From positions 20,026,001 to 20,090,000 of the forward strand of contig CM038910.1 of NCBI GenBank assembly GCA_021904315.1: DNA of 64,000 nt, read 5' to 3'. Position 1 is the stretch's first letter, and each line of letters begins with the position of its first letter. Positions 1-13,683 of the stretch are shown piece after piece. The notes under the pieces are model-generated. The model saw nothing but the letters and a program-made list of their open reading frames with translations. It was not told where the DNA came from and did no database searches. Made by a program: the position numbers and the translations under genes. Origin of the DNA: Sphagnum magellanicum. Its lineage: Eukaryota; Streptophyta; Sphagnopsida; Sphagnales; Sphagnaceae.

Positions 1-680
1 CCGATGTCTGTTACCGAATATCCCCATAAGTACTGAGTATTTAAGACAACCGGAATCGAATTGGGAGATGACCGGAAATGAAGGTTATAGACACTTCAGA
101 TCCAACTACATATCACCGAACACACAACAGGACTTTGCCGAATCAAGCAATGCATCTCACATGCTCCAAATCCCCTGAACTCTGCTTGAAAGTCAACTGG
201 AATTACGACCAAAATTCCGAAATTGCAATGTGTTTCACACGTCTCCCACTCCCCAAAAAATTGAAATTGAAGCTAATGGAAGCAAATCTACTTGGAAAAT
301 AAATAAATCTACAAACTTTCCAGAGGTTATCCTCCTACGGCATTTGCAGTCGATCAAAGAGAAAGCAACGAAAATCAAGTTAGTTTGTCAGTAGGTCATT
401 TCAACGCTCCTCAAGAAGCATATGTTCAACTCCATTCACAACAAAGTTCATTATTAGGTAGCGACGGATTTTCGAGAATACCTTCTGGATACTTGCACAG
501 AGTAAACGCAATCGAGTTGTAACTCTTGATATCGAATGGCAACCAAACTTAAGCAAAGATTCGGCTACCGCAAACTGCATAATCACTAAAGACGAGTACG
601 GAGCCCTCTCTCACCATAAAAGTTTAGGAAGCTCTTCAAGATTACCTTCAGCACGTAGCTCCACAGAACGAAGAAGTTAC

Positions 681-851
681 CGTTGTTTGGATGGTCGCAA
701 GCGCACGCCCAGGTGCTGGCGCAATGAGTTTTCCGTCGAGGGGAAACGCAGAACTACTGACACATGTAGCGATGACGAAAAGCAGCAGAAAAGCCAGACA
801 GGGTTTGGCGGGGACCAGTGCAGAGAAGGCGAAAGACGAGGGTTTGTGCAT
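681..851 (-). CDS. Possible first coding exon of a secreted protein (partial)
   Basis: On the minus strand an ATG at 851 opens a frame whose first 35 residues look like a secretory signal peptide. There is a short polar start, a hydrophobic core (CLAFLLLFVIATCV) and a small-residue cleavage context (SSSA). The frame then meets a plausible splice donor (ACG then GTAACT) after 57 codons. A TATA-like AAATATATTT lies about 100 bases upstream, at 954-963. Base composition from 600 to 960 is clearly richer in G+C than the flanks, as expected of a gene 5' end. I found no convincing following exon between 1 and 680 and recognise no family, so the rest of the gene may lie beyond the window edge or may not exist. 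A chance open frame remains quite possible. Confidence 0.25.
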
Positions 852-971
852 CGCGCTCTCGACAATTCAGAACCATCCGATCCGACACAAGCGCCCATTT
901 CGGCCGTAATGGTGGTCTCCCTGATCTGATCTGAACGGTCCGATTGGAAGTCTGGAAATATATTTAAAACA

Positions 972-1003
972 CCCCCGCCCCCGCCGTCTCCCCCCCCCCC
1001 CCC
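972..1003 (-). other. G-rich tract on the minus strand, possible G-quadruplex
   Basis: The plus strand carries C5, C5 and then C14 runs separated by one to eight bases. The minus strand therefore has three or more G-runs long enough for a quadruplex. It lies just upstream of the TATA-like site of the candidate minus-strand exon. Length of the homopolymer run may be affected by sequencing or assembly error. Confidence 0.5.
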
Positions 1004-1009
1004 AATGCC

Positions 1010-1954
1010 GTTTATAGAAACCCAAAAATATTTAATTGATGCAATAACCCTGTGATTTCTTTTGTCAAGAATTTTCTCGAATTTTCAACCTCAGAAATTA
1101 AAAAGGAGTATTCCTTCGCAAATTCCATGTTTTCTCAGAATTTTTTTGCCAAAATTTTGAGGAAACTTTCCCTGCATTTCAAGTAGTGTTAACATGTTCT
1201 TAGATTTAGCTAGGTTTAGGTCTAGGTTATAGGTCAAGCTCTAGGGTTTTTGGACTGGAGGTTTTAAGTTTTCTTGGAGCCATTGGAATTTAACTGTTGA
1301 ACTGACTTTTTATCAAAATTGAATTAAAACTTGATCTCAAACAAAAAAATTAAATTAATTTAAATCAAAACATGTTTCAAATTTGTGTTCTTCACCAAAA
1401 AATTCAAAAATATCTATATATAATTATATTTTATAACTTTTTTTCAAATTTAATTATGAAAAATATCATAATACAAAATATTTTTGACATTGTTATAAAT
1501 TTCATTTATACAAACTAATAAAAATACTCATTTTGATGAAAAAAATTATTTAAATGTTTTTTATATTTTTCAAAGTTCAATAAATTCAATAAAATAAGGC
1601 GTGATGTTCTTAGCAATACCACCCAAGGATACTTTTGCTTGCTTGAAAAATGGTTTGGAAACACTAAACAATATTTTTTAAATTGGAATAAAAGGATATC
1701 TTCAAGAACTTAAGATACTTAGGTCACAACTAATAGCTATGGATGCCCATAAATAATGAAAATTTGGTGGAGATCTTGTTAAATGCCTTGCCCAGTTCTT
1801 GTGAATGCTTCATTTAGGCAATCACTAGCATAGATACCACATTGCCATTTGAAACACTTGTGGGGAACTTATAGCATAACGACAGCCAAAGGTCCTTACA
1901 CCACAACATTAAATCATTGAAAGATGTTATCTCTACCCAATACAAGGGTGGCAT
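1010..1954. other. AT-rich intergenic DNA, no gene seen
   Basis: This stretch is AT-rich with many short A and T runs and no open frame of note. The part next to 1955 may be the 5' end of the copia relic (gag upstream of the zinc knuckle), but no long terminal repeat could be recognised. Confidence 0.5.
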
Positions 1955-4900
1955 GTTTTGGCACAGATTGGTCCAGGTTACAAACTAGGCATTTGTGATT
2001 ATTGTGGGAAATTCGAACATTTTGTGAACAATTGCCGGGAATGTGAAACAAACATTTGTAAGTCAGATGAAGACCTCATAAAAAATGGGAACATCATAAT
2101 GCAAATAATCATAAAGCCTTCGGAACAACTTGAACCAAAAGACTCTAATGTGGAGGAACTATTTGAAGTAGTTATAGCTAGTGCAGAAGGAAACCTAGAT
2201 CATCAATGGTATTTAGATTTACGTGTTTTGGAACATGTTACTCGTGATAAATCAACTTTGACCAATGTAACACAACTTTGTTGTATCTCTAACGTAATCA
2301 TATGATATTGTTGGAAAGGGAGACATGTTCATGTCAAGATGCCATTAGGTGAAATAAAAAACATTGGCAATGCTTTGTACATACTACTTGAGCTGAAGAA
2401 GAATTTGTTGAGCATGGGCAAAATAATAAGTCAAAATTACATTGTGGTGTTTGATTCAAAACAATGCCTTCTAATTCACAAGCAAGACCATTGATTGATA
2501 ATAAAAAAAACTTGAAACCCTTTTAATGGTCTTTATCATCATGATTTGAAACTCTTGATTAAATCACCACAAGTTCATGCAATTGACCACTCATTTGCAA
2601 GATTGTGGCACCACATGTTAGGCCATTTAAATTACCAAGGCCTAAGTTTCCTATTTAAAAACAAAATGGCAATAGGGATACCCAACCACTTGCAATTGTG
2701 GATGTATGTCATGGGTGTCAAATTGGGAGGCAACTAGGGAACCTTTTTGCAAGAGTCAAACTTGGGTGGTAAAGCTAATTGAACTAGTACATTCTAACAT
2801 ATGTCAAGTCACTAGATGGTTTATTTTATTTCATGACCTTTGTAGATGATAAATTGTGCAAGTTATAGTTCTTTACTATTTGCAAGAAGAAAAATGAGGC
2901 ACTTCACAAGTCTTTACTATTTAAACAAAAAGTTGAAAATTGGACCTTAAAATCATTTTGAATCTTATGTTTGAACCAATGGGTGGAATACTTATCAAAT
3001 CAATTTGTTAAATAATCTAAAGCCCAAGGGCATAGTGCAACAATACACCCAAGCTAGGACCCCCAACAAAACAAGGTAACTAAAAAGATGAATTGCACAC
3101 TTCTAAACAAGGCTAGATTGATGATACTTAAAAGTGATACCCTTAACCCCCATTAGGTAAAAGTGATTACTATTACACCTTAGTTGCATAATGGATGTTC
3201 AATTAAGTTTAATCACAAGGTTATTTGAAAACAAATATTCTATAAAATGAAACCTAACTCAAGTCATTTGAAAATGTTTTAAAATGTCATGTGTATATCC
3301 ATGTGTTTAAAAAAGATTAAAACAAAGTTGGGGCCCATGTTTTGGAAGGAACCTTTGTAAAATATGACGGTCACTTTAAAACATATCATGGTTATAATCA
3401 TTAACATAAAAATATTATTCTACAATGGATGTGAAATTTGATGAAATGTCTATTATCATTCCCAAGGTGGTAAAACCTAACTTATTGTTGTCGTTGACAA
3501 CTAATGAATTCATGCCACATAGACAAATTCACATAAAAATATGTGTGCCAAAGGAAAACCAAATCAATCTAAGATCACACATTTCATCTTTAAAATATAA
3601 TGGTCTTCAAGATCATGGAGAAAATTGCCAAAATAATGTTGATCTAAGGGATCATTTTTCATAAGAAATCTTTAATTTTATAATCGAATAACCACCAAGG
3701 AGTTTGTTTAACTTTCCATCATCATTTGTGGATGGACATGGACCAAAGGCTATCGTTACACAACCCTTTACACCCAAAAGGCATCTAGCTTGAAAAGGAT
3801 GTCCCCCATCTTGGATGGCTAATTATTGAGAAACATTGATTTTAAATTTTTGATCTAGGTGAATTTTTTGGATGAGAATATTATCTATTTGTTGTGATGC
3901 AACAATTAGAGCCATAAAATTACCTTGAAACATAAAAATCTAAAGGGTGGAATTGGGTTATGGCACAAGATATGGACTATATTTTTAAAAATAGAACATG
4001 GAGTTTCATGGAACTTCCATTGGCAAAAAGGCCAATTAGTGTGTAGTGGGTGTACAAAATAAAGGTAACACTTGATGGGAAACCTAACAAATTCAAAATG
4101 AAATTAATGGCAAAGGGATATGAATAAAAAATAATATTCGAATTTGATAAGACTTTTGCTTTTGTCATTAAATGGAACATTGTGAAATTGATGGTGGCCT
4201 TTACATTAAACGAGAAATTATCATTTGTAACCAATTTTTGAAATTGAAAAAAAATCAAAGAAAATTATAATAAAAATGTAATTTCAATTGAAAAAGGTTG
4301 TAAATGACCTTTTTTAGTTGCAAACAACAATTTTTCTCACAATGTTGTAGCACATAACAAATGGGAGTTATTGCACTTGGATGTAAAAATGTCATTTCTT
4401 AACAATGATCTAAAGGAAGATATGTTTATGAACCAACCAAAGGGTTCCAAGTTGAAGGGCAAGAACACAAGGTGTGTAAGCTACATAAAACTAATTGTAT
4501 GGGCTTTGGTAAACACCTAAAACCTAGTACAAAAAATTGACATTATATCATTTATTTGAAGAAGGAGGGATAAATAATAAAGGTTGTTTATTGGAAAAGG
4601 GAAAATTGATCATCATTGTATTTTACATGGATGATCATTTGATCATAGGAAATCATGGTGAGAAGATTAGGTGGTTGAAAGACTAGTTTTTCTCCAAGTT
4701 TGAAATGACTAAGTTTGAACTTCTAAAATTCGTTTTGGGTGTGGAGTTTTTGTCTATACCAACATGCATATTTCTACGCCACATTCTTCCATCACAAGCA
4801 TTTTAGATGAATTTTACATGCCTAAATATAATTTTGCACCTAGATTCCTTTGAGAAACTGTTAAATTTGACAAAGATGATGGAAGGGAGGGTGTTTGTTC

Positions 4901-5530
4901 GACCTTCTATCATTACATCATTGGCAAGTTAATATATTTCATCAACATTCAACCGAATTTTACATATGTAATTGGGATTTGTAAGCTCTGGTACATGAGA
5001 ATGTTAAAAAGGTCACACGTTGAAGCCTATATTACCCATCATATTTTTAGATATTTGAAAAATACCAAAAATTATATGAAATATTTTACAATTTTAATCA
5101 TGAAAATAATTTTTTTGGCTTTATTAATGTATTTGGGCAAGAGATAATGACAAAGAGAGATCTATCATTGGCTACCTATTTAAATTTGGTAAAAGCCCAA
5201 TAGCTTGGTGCTTTAAAAAATAACCAACAATTACCTTTAGCTCAATTGAAGCTAAATGTCAAGTTGCTTCAAAAAGGGCAAAAGAAGTTGCATGGTTGAT
5301 ATTGCTCTTAAATTAGTTTAGTATGTTCCAAGTCGATATCGTTTTATGTGTTGATAATCAAAGTTGCACGAAGATCATTAAAAACCTAATCCATCATGCT
5401 CACACTAAACATATTGAGGTGTAGTACCACCACTATATTAAGAAAAAAAACATTTTTTAAAGAGATAAAATTAAACTATGTGACCATAAATGAACAATTA
5501 GTTAACATTTTAACTAAACCATTAGGTTGA
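1955..5530 (+). mobile_element. Decayed Ty1/copia retrotransposon (polyprotein pseudogene)
   Basis: Polyprotein pieces appear in copia order on the plus strand, split by many stops and frameshifts. A CCHC zinc knuckle of the form CX2CX4HX4C lies at 1994-2035. A protease remnant follows near 2207 (WYLDLRV where the family has D-S-G, so the catalytic triplet is lost). The GAG-pre-integrase motif LWHHMLGHLNYQGLS is in 2546-2737, and a shortened integrase start is at about 2780-2870. Reverse transcriptase runs from about 3985 to 4760 and includes FYMDDHLIIG with the YMDD box at 4624-4635. RNase H spans about 5200-5460 (DNQSCTKIIKN, HTKHIEV) and the terminal LTKPLG is near 5510-5528. Integrase before RT is the copia arrangement. 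The integrase C-terminal part between 2900 and 3970 is barely readable. An insertion of roughly 110 bases interrupts RT at about 4211-4345. No LTR pair was recognised. The copy cannot be active. Confidence 0.9.
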
Positions 5531-8500
5531 ATCAAGTTTCATTATTTAAGAAATAGGATGGGAGTACAAAATTTATCTAAAGTTCAATAGATTAATTATT
5601 ATCCATAGATAATAGATGCCATAATCAGTTAAGAAGTAATCGAACAATGGCTAGCTTCGCGTCATTTTTGTAGATTAAACAATAACAATAAGACTCATCA
5701 TGAATGTTATATCTCCTAATTGTTTCTTTTATCATATTCAGTTAGGTTCTCATTAACTAGCATCATGAAGCATCTTATCTTTATTAACAAGCATATTCAC
5801 AATTAGGGTACCCAAAAGGACGATCTAACGGAAAAAGGATTACAAAGGACTATTTTGGATTTTTATTACATTTATTATTTCATGATTATAGTGGACTGGT
5901 ATATGATTATAATTAGAATGATGTCATGTTAATTTAATTAAAAATTCCAAGAATATATTAAATATAATATTGATGTCCTTTTGAGTCATTTTAAACAATT
6001 TGAGTCCTTGTTTTAATTGCAATTTTTCATCTTAAAGGAATCAAAAGGAATGTATTAAAGAATGCAATTGACTTCAATTTTTTTTCATGGATAAATAATG
6101 CATACATCTATGTTTGGCAATGTTCATATAATGCATTTGATTAAATAACATAGGACATAAGAATATTGAAGGCTACAAAATTCATTCTAAAAGGGCTACA
6201 AGCAAAATGATTCTTTTTTTTCCCCTTTGGTTGATTTTTTCTATTCACTAGGCTTAGAATTTGCGACCTTAAGTGCCAGTAAAATGTGCAAGAAATTTTC
6301 ATGCAAGGAAACATTTTAAATTGTATATAAAAACTTATGTATTCATTTTTTGCATTTCTAGTTTTTTAACAAAATATTTATGCATAATTACATATGGATG
6401 TGAAAAACCACCACCACCACCATGAAAATTATCATAGTTTGGATTATCCAATATCTTTCACTTAAAGTTATTCCATTTAGATTTTGTATTTGGAAGATAG
6501 CAAAAACAAAGTCCTTGAATCCTATGGCAAAAAACGGTACCCTAATTGTGAATATGCACTAACAATCCAACATATAAAGATTGATCCTTTTGTCCAAACA
6601 ACCTCATGCTTCATAAATAGTTTAGTGTATCCAATCTAACAAATTGCAAAGCCTACCATTTTATTTTAGGTTTAATAAATTTATACCAAGTCTTGTTAAC
6701 TTGTTCAACTTGGGCCATAAGATATTTGTCACAAAAAAATTTGTAATCAACGATAAAATTATTGAAGGTTGCCATGCACATTGCCAACAAAAGAAGAACA
6801 CATCATATTGTAGCCCGTTTTCTTTTGAGTCATGAAAGAACATCTGCTTGTTGGTCTCTTTAGGAAGACCTTAGTTGCCCTACACATAGATGTTGGTAGT
6901 TCAACCTTTCCATATCACCAACTTGGCTTAGAAACATTTGATGTTGTATTTGAAATTGAGGACCATCCAAATCATTATAAAAATTTGAAAAACATTGCTA
7001 ACAAGTGTGCCAATTCTTTTAATTAATTGTTGAAGGACAAAAGAAAAAGCCCAAATGAAAAGCAAGAAGCTTTCCCATTGTAACAACTAGTGGTCTATTA
7101 GATAAATCTTGTCACTTTGAAGTGTGATGGATTGAAATGAAATAGATGAGAAGTCAAGTCTAATTACTAGTGAAATTTGAGTTGAGATGTGCTATTGGAT
7201 TGAAGTTGCTAATGAAGGCTCAAGTTGTGAGTTACCATGGAGTTCAATTCAATGTGTGAATACTAGTTTAAGATCATGAAAGGGTCTAAGAAAACAAGAA
7301 GGTGTTATTGTTTCTATTATTAAGAATTACATGTAGTCAAATATTTTTACGTATGATTATTAGTCAACTAGTACTAATCATTATTTTACATTGATTGGTC
7401 ACTTAGATTATCTTTCCATATTTTAAAGTCTTTTTACTAATATTTAGTTTGTATATGCTTTTGCTTTTGTGTATTGTTTTACACAAGCCCACTTGGGGCT
7501 AGCTTGTATTATCAAGTCTTTCTTCAATAATAAGATCCTATAAAGTTTACACATTGATGGCCTCCAATCATAATTAATCATGATATGATACAAAATCCCT
7601 GCAAAGATTTCCATTTGCTACATATTGTTCATAATGCAATTCTGAAATTGTTTTTGAATGAATCATAATATTATTAAACCCTTACATACCTAGCCATACA
7701 TTCATGAGATTTTGATAATAAAAACTAAGAATTAACAAAAATAATGACATTCACACTTGTGATGCTACTTAACAAAAGTTGTGACATAGATCCCATGTGG
7801 TGATATTGGATGTTACTTAAACGATAAACTCACTAGTAGCTTATTGTGTTTCGATGGTAGGTGGGAATGGGAAAGATACCAAATTCAAAATATCATGGTA
7901 AGTTAAATGGTAAGAAAATGTACAAATAGGCTAACACCTTGCCCCTCCCCATTACTTATCATTGCCCATATTCATGAACTTATTACCTCATTGCCTATCA
8001 TTGTTTATGATCTACTATATTAATGTTCATTTTTTCATTTTTTAGTTTCATATGCAACTTATAGATATGTTTTCATACAACATGAAATTCTTAGGAATGT
8101 TTTATGATATTGAGGGAGCTACTTTTGAATACTTTGAAGATAATGATAACAATCAAGAAGAACACATAGAAATTGCCAATCCAAGTATGAAATATGAAAT
8201 TACATTCTTGACATTGCAATTTACAATCATTTTGAACAATATTTTACAAGGTACAATTGTTATTAGTGTACTAATGAATTCAAATTCCATGTTCAATGAT
8301 AATCAACATTCCTATTTGAGTTTTTTAAATAAAACATATAAAGTGAATTGGACATGCATGATGTTGATTACAAATATTTGCAAATAATGAATGTCAATGT
8401 CAACACGAATTCAAAAACTCTAGCTATGGTGGCTCCAAGACAAAAACCCAACCACCCATGACACAATCATGAGGTTTTTACATCATAAACTCCACCTACA

Positions 8501-9287
8501 GTTTCATGAAGGATTACATAACACAAGTACACATAACCTTTTCTAATTTAATTCCCACTATTAATACTAATAAGAAAATGAAATCTTCATCACTACATAC
8601 ATCCATGGTGGAAGCAATGAAGAAAGGACGCAAATTATTAATAGAGTTTATTGATCACATACATACAATGAAGTTAATTATTGAAGAGAAACAAACAAAA
8701 AACCACAAAAGCTTCTCTTTCATGTTCAATTATAATATTTCAAAATAATTTGCATGATAAAAAAGATAAATTTGACACAACAAAATGTGGTTTCAAGGCA
8801 CTAATTGATTTGACCAAGATAATGGGAAGAATATTCATGAAAAGTAGAGTTGAAGCATTTGTGAACAATATTGGAAATTCTCTAACCACTTAGGCAACAT
8901 AATGATCACATGTTGAACTAGGTTTTTGAACTCATACCTTTCAATTTGTGTTTCTTCTTGAATTAACTTTCCACAAATTGAAATTACATTCTACATAGAT
9001 ATTGAACAAAGTTATTTTAAATTAAAATTATCTTCATAGAAAGTTTCTTGAATTACACACATTCTACACAAATTGAAGATATATTTTTTAAACATTGAAT
9101 TAAATTCGGCAAGAAATGGAGGATGACAAACCTCAAATCATAATTGGGTTGTTGTTTGAATTGAAGGCATTAATTTGGGTCTTTAGATCTTCTACCTTGA
9201 TTACTGTTCATTATGCTTCAAAATTTTCATTTGATTTTTTTTTTGTGTGGTTCATTTGATGTCATAGGCATGAAACTACCAAAACAA
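5531..9287. other. AT-rich intergenic DNA without recognisable genes
   Basis: The first few hundred bases may be the 3' end of the copia relic; a purine-rich AGAAATAGGATGGGAG at about 5550-5565 could be its old polypurine tract. Further on there are only short open frames (longest about 110 codons, at 8052-8387), with AT-driven composition and no recognisable domain. A CCA-repeat of five units sits near 6409-6423. Confidence 0.5.
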
Positions 9288-9770
9288 ATGACAAAAGGAT
9301 AAGTTTAAGTTTAAATCCAAAACACTAAATGTGTTAGACCAAAATACAAACAAATTTTTATTGTAATGAAATATACAATTGTAAACACAAAAATAATAAA
9401 AGAAGGTTATATAATAAGATTATACCTTATATTAGTTTTGATCAAACTAAAGGTAAGGGGGGGGGGGTCCTATTTCTATTTATAACCTTTTGGGGACCTA
9501 GTTTAAGGAAGTTTCCATGAGCCCATTAACTATGAAAGTTTTTTTAAATGCTTCCTAACTGTAAATGAACTACAAGTTAATTAAGATTTCATTGAAAGTG
9601 AACTATAAATGAATTAAAAATTAACTATGAATTGATTAATAATTAAATGACAGTGAATTAAAAGTAAAATATGAGTTAACTAAAAGTGAATTAAGAGGTA
9701 TTTAAAAGTGAATTGGGAATTAATTAGGAATTAACTATGAATCATGGATGAACATTCATATGAATGAACT
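9288..9770 (+). repeat. Dispersed repeat R1, copy 1 (LTR-like)
   Basis: This block matches the one at 18520-18985 in the same orientation, with substantial divergence. Both have an A-rich start, then an AAGGTAA-G-rich segment (here with an 11-base G run at 9457-9467), then an AAGAAGTTTC/AAGGAAGTTTCC segment. A long stretch of degenerate units of about 10 bases (GTGAATTAA/GTGAACTA type, 9555-9745) follows. The end is a nearly identical 27-base word at 9744-9770 that contains the palindrome TTCATATGAA. The layout would suit an old LTR, but no coding region between the two copies supports this. Confidence 0.6.
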
Positions 9771-12700
9771 TTATTTGTTATGTGAAAATGTTGTCCGTGA
9801 CATTTGTTCCAATGAATTTTATTTCATAAATCCTTGGAAAATTTTCAAGATTATTGAGTTTTGATCTTTTGAATCATGTTCTATAATATGGCAAAACAAG
9901 TGAATACATTTCCAAGATTAAAGTCAGTTGTAGTTTTGTTTTGTGAAAGTTTTTACATATATATATTTTAAAATTCAAATGCATTTGTTATAAAACATCA
10001 TCCCAAATTTTATTTCCTATTGAACAAGAATTTGAAAATTGTAGGACAACCAATATCTTTAGATGACATCAATATCTAGGTAATTACAAGCTAGAATCAC
10101 CCACTATTTACATAACATGACAATTGTTTCTACACATCTTGGATAATAATGTGTCCCATGTTAGAAAAATTGAATTTTATGAAATGGGACTCAAATATAT
10201 GACTTTTATGTCATCTAGTTAGGTGAAATTATTTTATTATTAAAAAATAAATTTTTACACCAAATGGGGGAATTTTTAATGTGTTTGACCTTTTATGTAA
10301 CTATACATAAACAACTTGTAAGTGGATTCACCATAACCATGATTTGTAGTGATGAATCCATTTATTAATTTTGAAAATTGATAAATGTTATAAGTAATTC
10401 AACATAAGGGTATCCCAAGCATTGAACAAGATGACATGAAAGTTTGGGGGAATTTTAATAGCATCAAAATTAAAGGAAAATGGTGAAGTCCATTACAACA
10501 TGCATTTTCTAGAATTCTTTTAAAAAAACTCACAAACAATTGTATCTCAGGATACATTAAAGGGGCAACCACCAGTTACTTTTGAAAAAGATGTTTTTAA
10601 AATTTTCAAACACGAGCATCCAACAATGTCACATTGATGTTATGATCAAAATACATTATTAGAAGACGGACATCTTTACTATTGAAAATTGGTCCACTTT
10701 AACTTATAATTACCCATATGACTAAAGGCACATTTAGTTTTTGTCTCTTAATGTAGGTAAATTTTTACACCATCTCGTGGTCCCTAATTAAAAACTTACC
10801 CATATATTGAGCCTTCTAATAGAGACATGAAGTTCTAAATATTTGCACATGATTGATGTTAATTCCAAGCAATCCAACATGAATGTTCAAAAACGTTCTA
10901 TGTTGGTCAACTATAGTTGTGGCACCATAAAATATCCACAACTCTTGTGGTGATAATTGTATTTGAGAAAAGGTCAAGTGGGGGTTTGATGATATTAATA
11001 TATGTCCTATCCATTGCCCCATAGGTAAAAGGCGTCATGCACCACTCCTTGAAATCATTGATGATAATTTGCAATTTTGCATCAATATGTTAAGTAATGA
11101 ATTTTTGGAACACAATATTTATAAGTTTTTTGATATAATTCAAAACTTATGAGTTTAATGATCATTATCAAACTTTTTCAACAAGAATTTTTAGAATCAC
11201 TGAAGGTATTAAGTTGTTTAACTAAATTATTAAGGTTTGGAGGCAAAATTGATAGAAGATTGCAAAACAATTAAGATTCTAATGGAAATGATGCATGTAA
11301 AAGTTGCATGTTATTAAGTTCGTGTTTCTACATTAAGTTTGAGCAAGAAGAATGGAGGACAAAATTTTCATTTTTTGGCCATATTTTGACACATTTCTAC
11401 GAGGAGAATGAAGAAAATGGTGGTATCAAACTACACAAAACACTTGAAATAAAGAAATATTGCCCATCATGATTGAATTAAAAAGGTAATGTGTTAATGT
11501 GAAAAATGGCCATAGTTGAATAATTCATTGAAAATGCCACCCATACCCGAAGGCCCAAACCTTGTTATAAAAGTTAACTAACTATTAGCACATGAATCAA
11601 CTTCTATGGATGAAATAATTCAAAAAGGAGTAGAAAATATTGAAGTAAATGAAGGCATATTCTTAAGTCCTATGTATTTTGAATTACATTGACAATTTAT
11701 ATTCATGTGTTTAAATTTCATTATATCATCAAAGTATTGTGTAAATGGTTGTAGGTGGGATTTTAGTTGAATCATTGATGTATTATGACTAACATTAATT
11801 ATGTTGGTGAAAATGATTGGAATTCATTTCTTGTGAAAATGTGTTTGAATTTTGGGACATTCTCGGATTCCACATCTCTTTCATGCTTTAGTTTTGGCTC
11901 CTAGCCTAAAGCTAGGGACAATTTAGGTTGATGAATACAAGGAATATTATGATTATAAATAATATAAACACAAAAGTCTTGTCTTGCAAGGGACATACCT
12001 TTTGTAGCATGTATGGAAACATTATGTTAATGCCAATTGTATGACATTTGACAAATTGTTTTGCCCATCCATGACCAATTACCATCCAAACTGTAAATAA
12101 AAAATTAGGTGAAAATTTATATTTTATCCACATGGGAAAATACCTTAATTAATTAAGAACCATGACATCCAACCAATTTTAAATGTTAAAGATGATCTAT
12201 ATTAGTGTTTTATGAAATGTATTGGTGGATATAAACATGATAATGATGTATAGGGTACATTTGAGACTGAAGTATTAATGAATATGAATGCAAGATTAAA
12301 AAAGAAGTGGGGGTTAAACAAGTGTAAAGTAGTACATGTAAAAACTTGGCAGTGTTATAATTGACAATCAATAAGGTTTTCTGTATGATCCATATATGAT
12401 AAATGTATAGTGAAACAATCCTTGGTGCCATTGGAAATGTCTGTACCCCACCCACACCAATGTTGGGCATTTATTAAAAACATGCATAGACCCTTGAAAA
12501 CTATCAAAACAATTGTTAAGATTCATAACATTGCAATATAAATGATAATCCTTAACAACAACAACTGTTAGAATTTATAACTATATGTTCAACCTTAAAC
12601 TCCATATTCAAACTTCCACAACTATAACATTCAAAACTTGATCACATATGAACAAATGTCCCCAATAATGGATTGTTTGAATGTGCATCATAAGCATATT

Positions 12701-13227
12701 ACTCTGAGTATCATAAAACTATACATATTGCATTCAAACTTCCAAACAGTTTGCCCAAAACTTTGTTTTCATTTATCCACACAAATGTTTCATAGTATGT
12801 TATGGACACACATTTTTTGCACTTAATGTCATGCTCATTAAATGTATAAAACCATCTCATAGTTTTCACGATCTTGTTTCTTTCCATTCCTAGATGTGTA
12901 TAAATTGTTTTTTAGACTTTTAATTGAAGCAAATAATTTGCAATAATTAGAAGGCAAATGCTTGGGTGAATTATGAATCCATTGATATTATAGTACACAA
13001 TTTATTCAGGTTATGCAATATTTTCATTAAGGCTTGTATGCGAATAGAATAAGCGATCATCCATTGAAGCCCAAAAATAGGTTTCGTGATTTCTACATTT
13101 CTTTTCTTTCTTGTATAGCTTTCTCGGTTGTTATGACAACCTAGACTATTGTACCATAGTACCTGGGCCAATTCAACACTAAATATATTACTTTCAAAAA
13201 TGTTGAAATAACCAGCATCAAAAAAAT
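9771..13227. other. AT-rich intergenic DNA, nothing recognised
   Basis: No domain, RNA gene or repeat could be identified. Open frames here are below 90 codons and look like chance frames in AT-rich DNA. The stretch lies between the two R1 copies and may be decayed transposon interior. Confidence 0.4.
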
Positions 13228-13395
13228 GATAAAGAACTGGCAGTTTTCTGATTGGTTATTTGATTTTTCAAAATTTTGAAGACCGTGGTTATATACTAGA
13301 ACTGGGTCTTTGATTTTTTTCGAACAATAGTTAGAATCCTAAGAACCATCTTGATAACCGTCAAGGGTCCTTCTAATAACCACACAACATTGCTG
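13228..13395 (-). repeat. Dispersed repeat R2, copy 1
   Basis: Read on the minus strand, this segment aligns with 48468-48650 on the plus strand. Shared words, in the same order, include GGTTATTAGAA, GGTTATCAAG, GGTTCTT, ATCA-AGACCC and CCAGTTCTT. The two copies are therefore inverted relative to each other and 35 kb apart. There is no coding content. Richness in GGTTCTT and AAGAACC words suggests a short non-autonomous DNA transposon, but the ends are not defined. Confidence 0.65.
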
Positions 13396-13683
13396 TGGCT
13401 GTGGTAGAGACACTTCCAGTGGCACCAAGGATTGTCAAAATTTTTGTGGTTTTCAATGATTGCTTTCAGGACATGTCAAAAGCTGAGAAATATACAAGAC
13501 AATACAAAAAGCTTTTGCAGCAATTGCAATTTGAAGGCAAGATTCCCAGCATGCTCAATTCTTCTCTAATCACGACCTTGCATACATATTGGGCACTAGT
13601 CAATCAATGTTGAAGAACATCTCAACTACTAGGAACTTCATTTTTTATGTCTTCTTAAAGCATGTGTCCATGTGGGCTTGATG

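Noticed and set aside
8052..8387. 111-codon frame in AT-rich DNA
   Set aside because: It is long for the region, but composition is typical of chance AT-rich frames and no motif is recognised.
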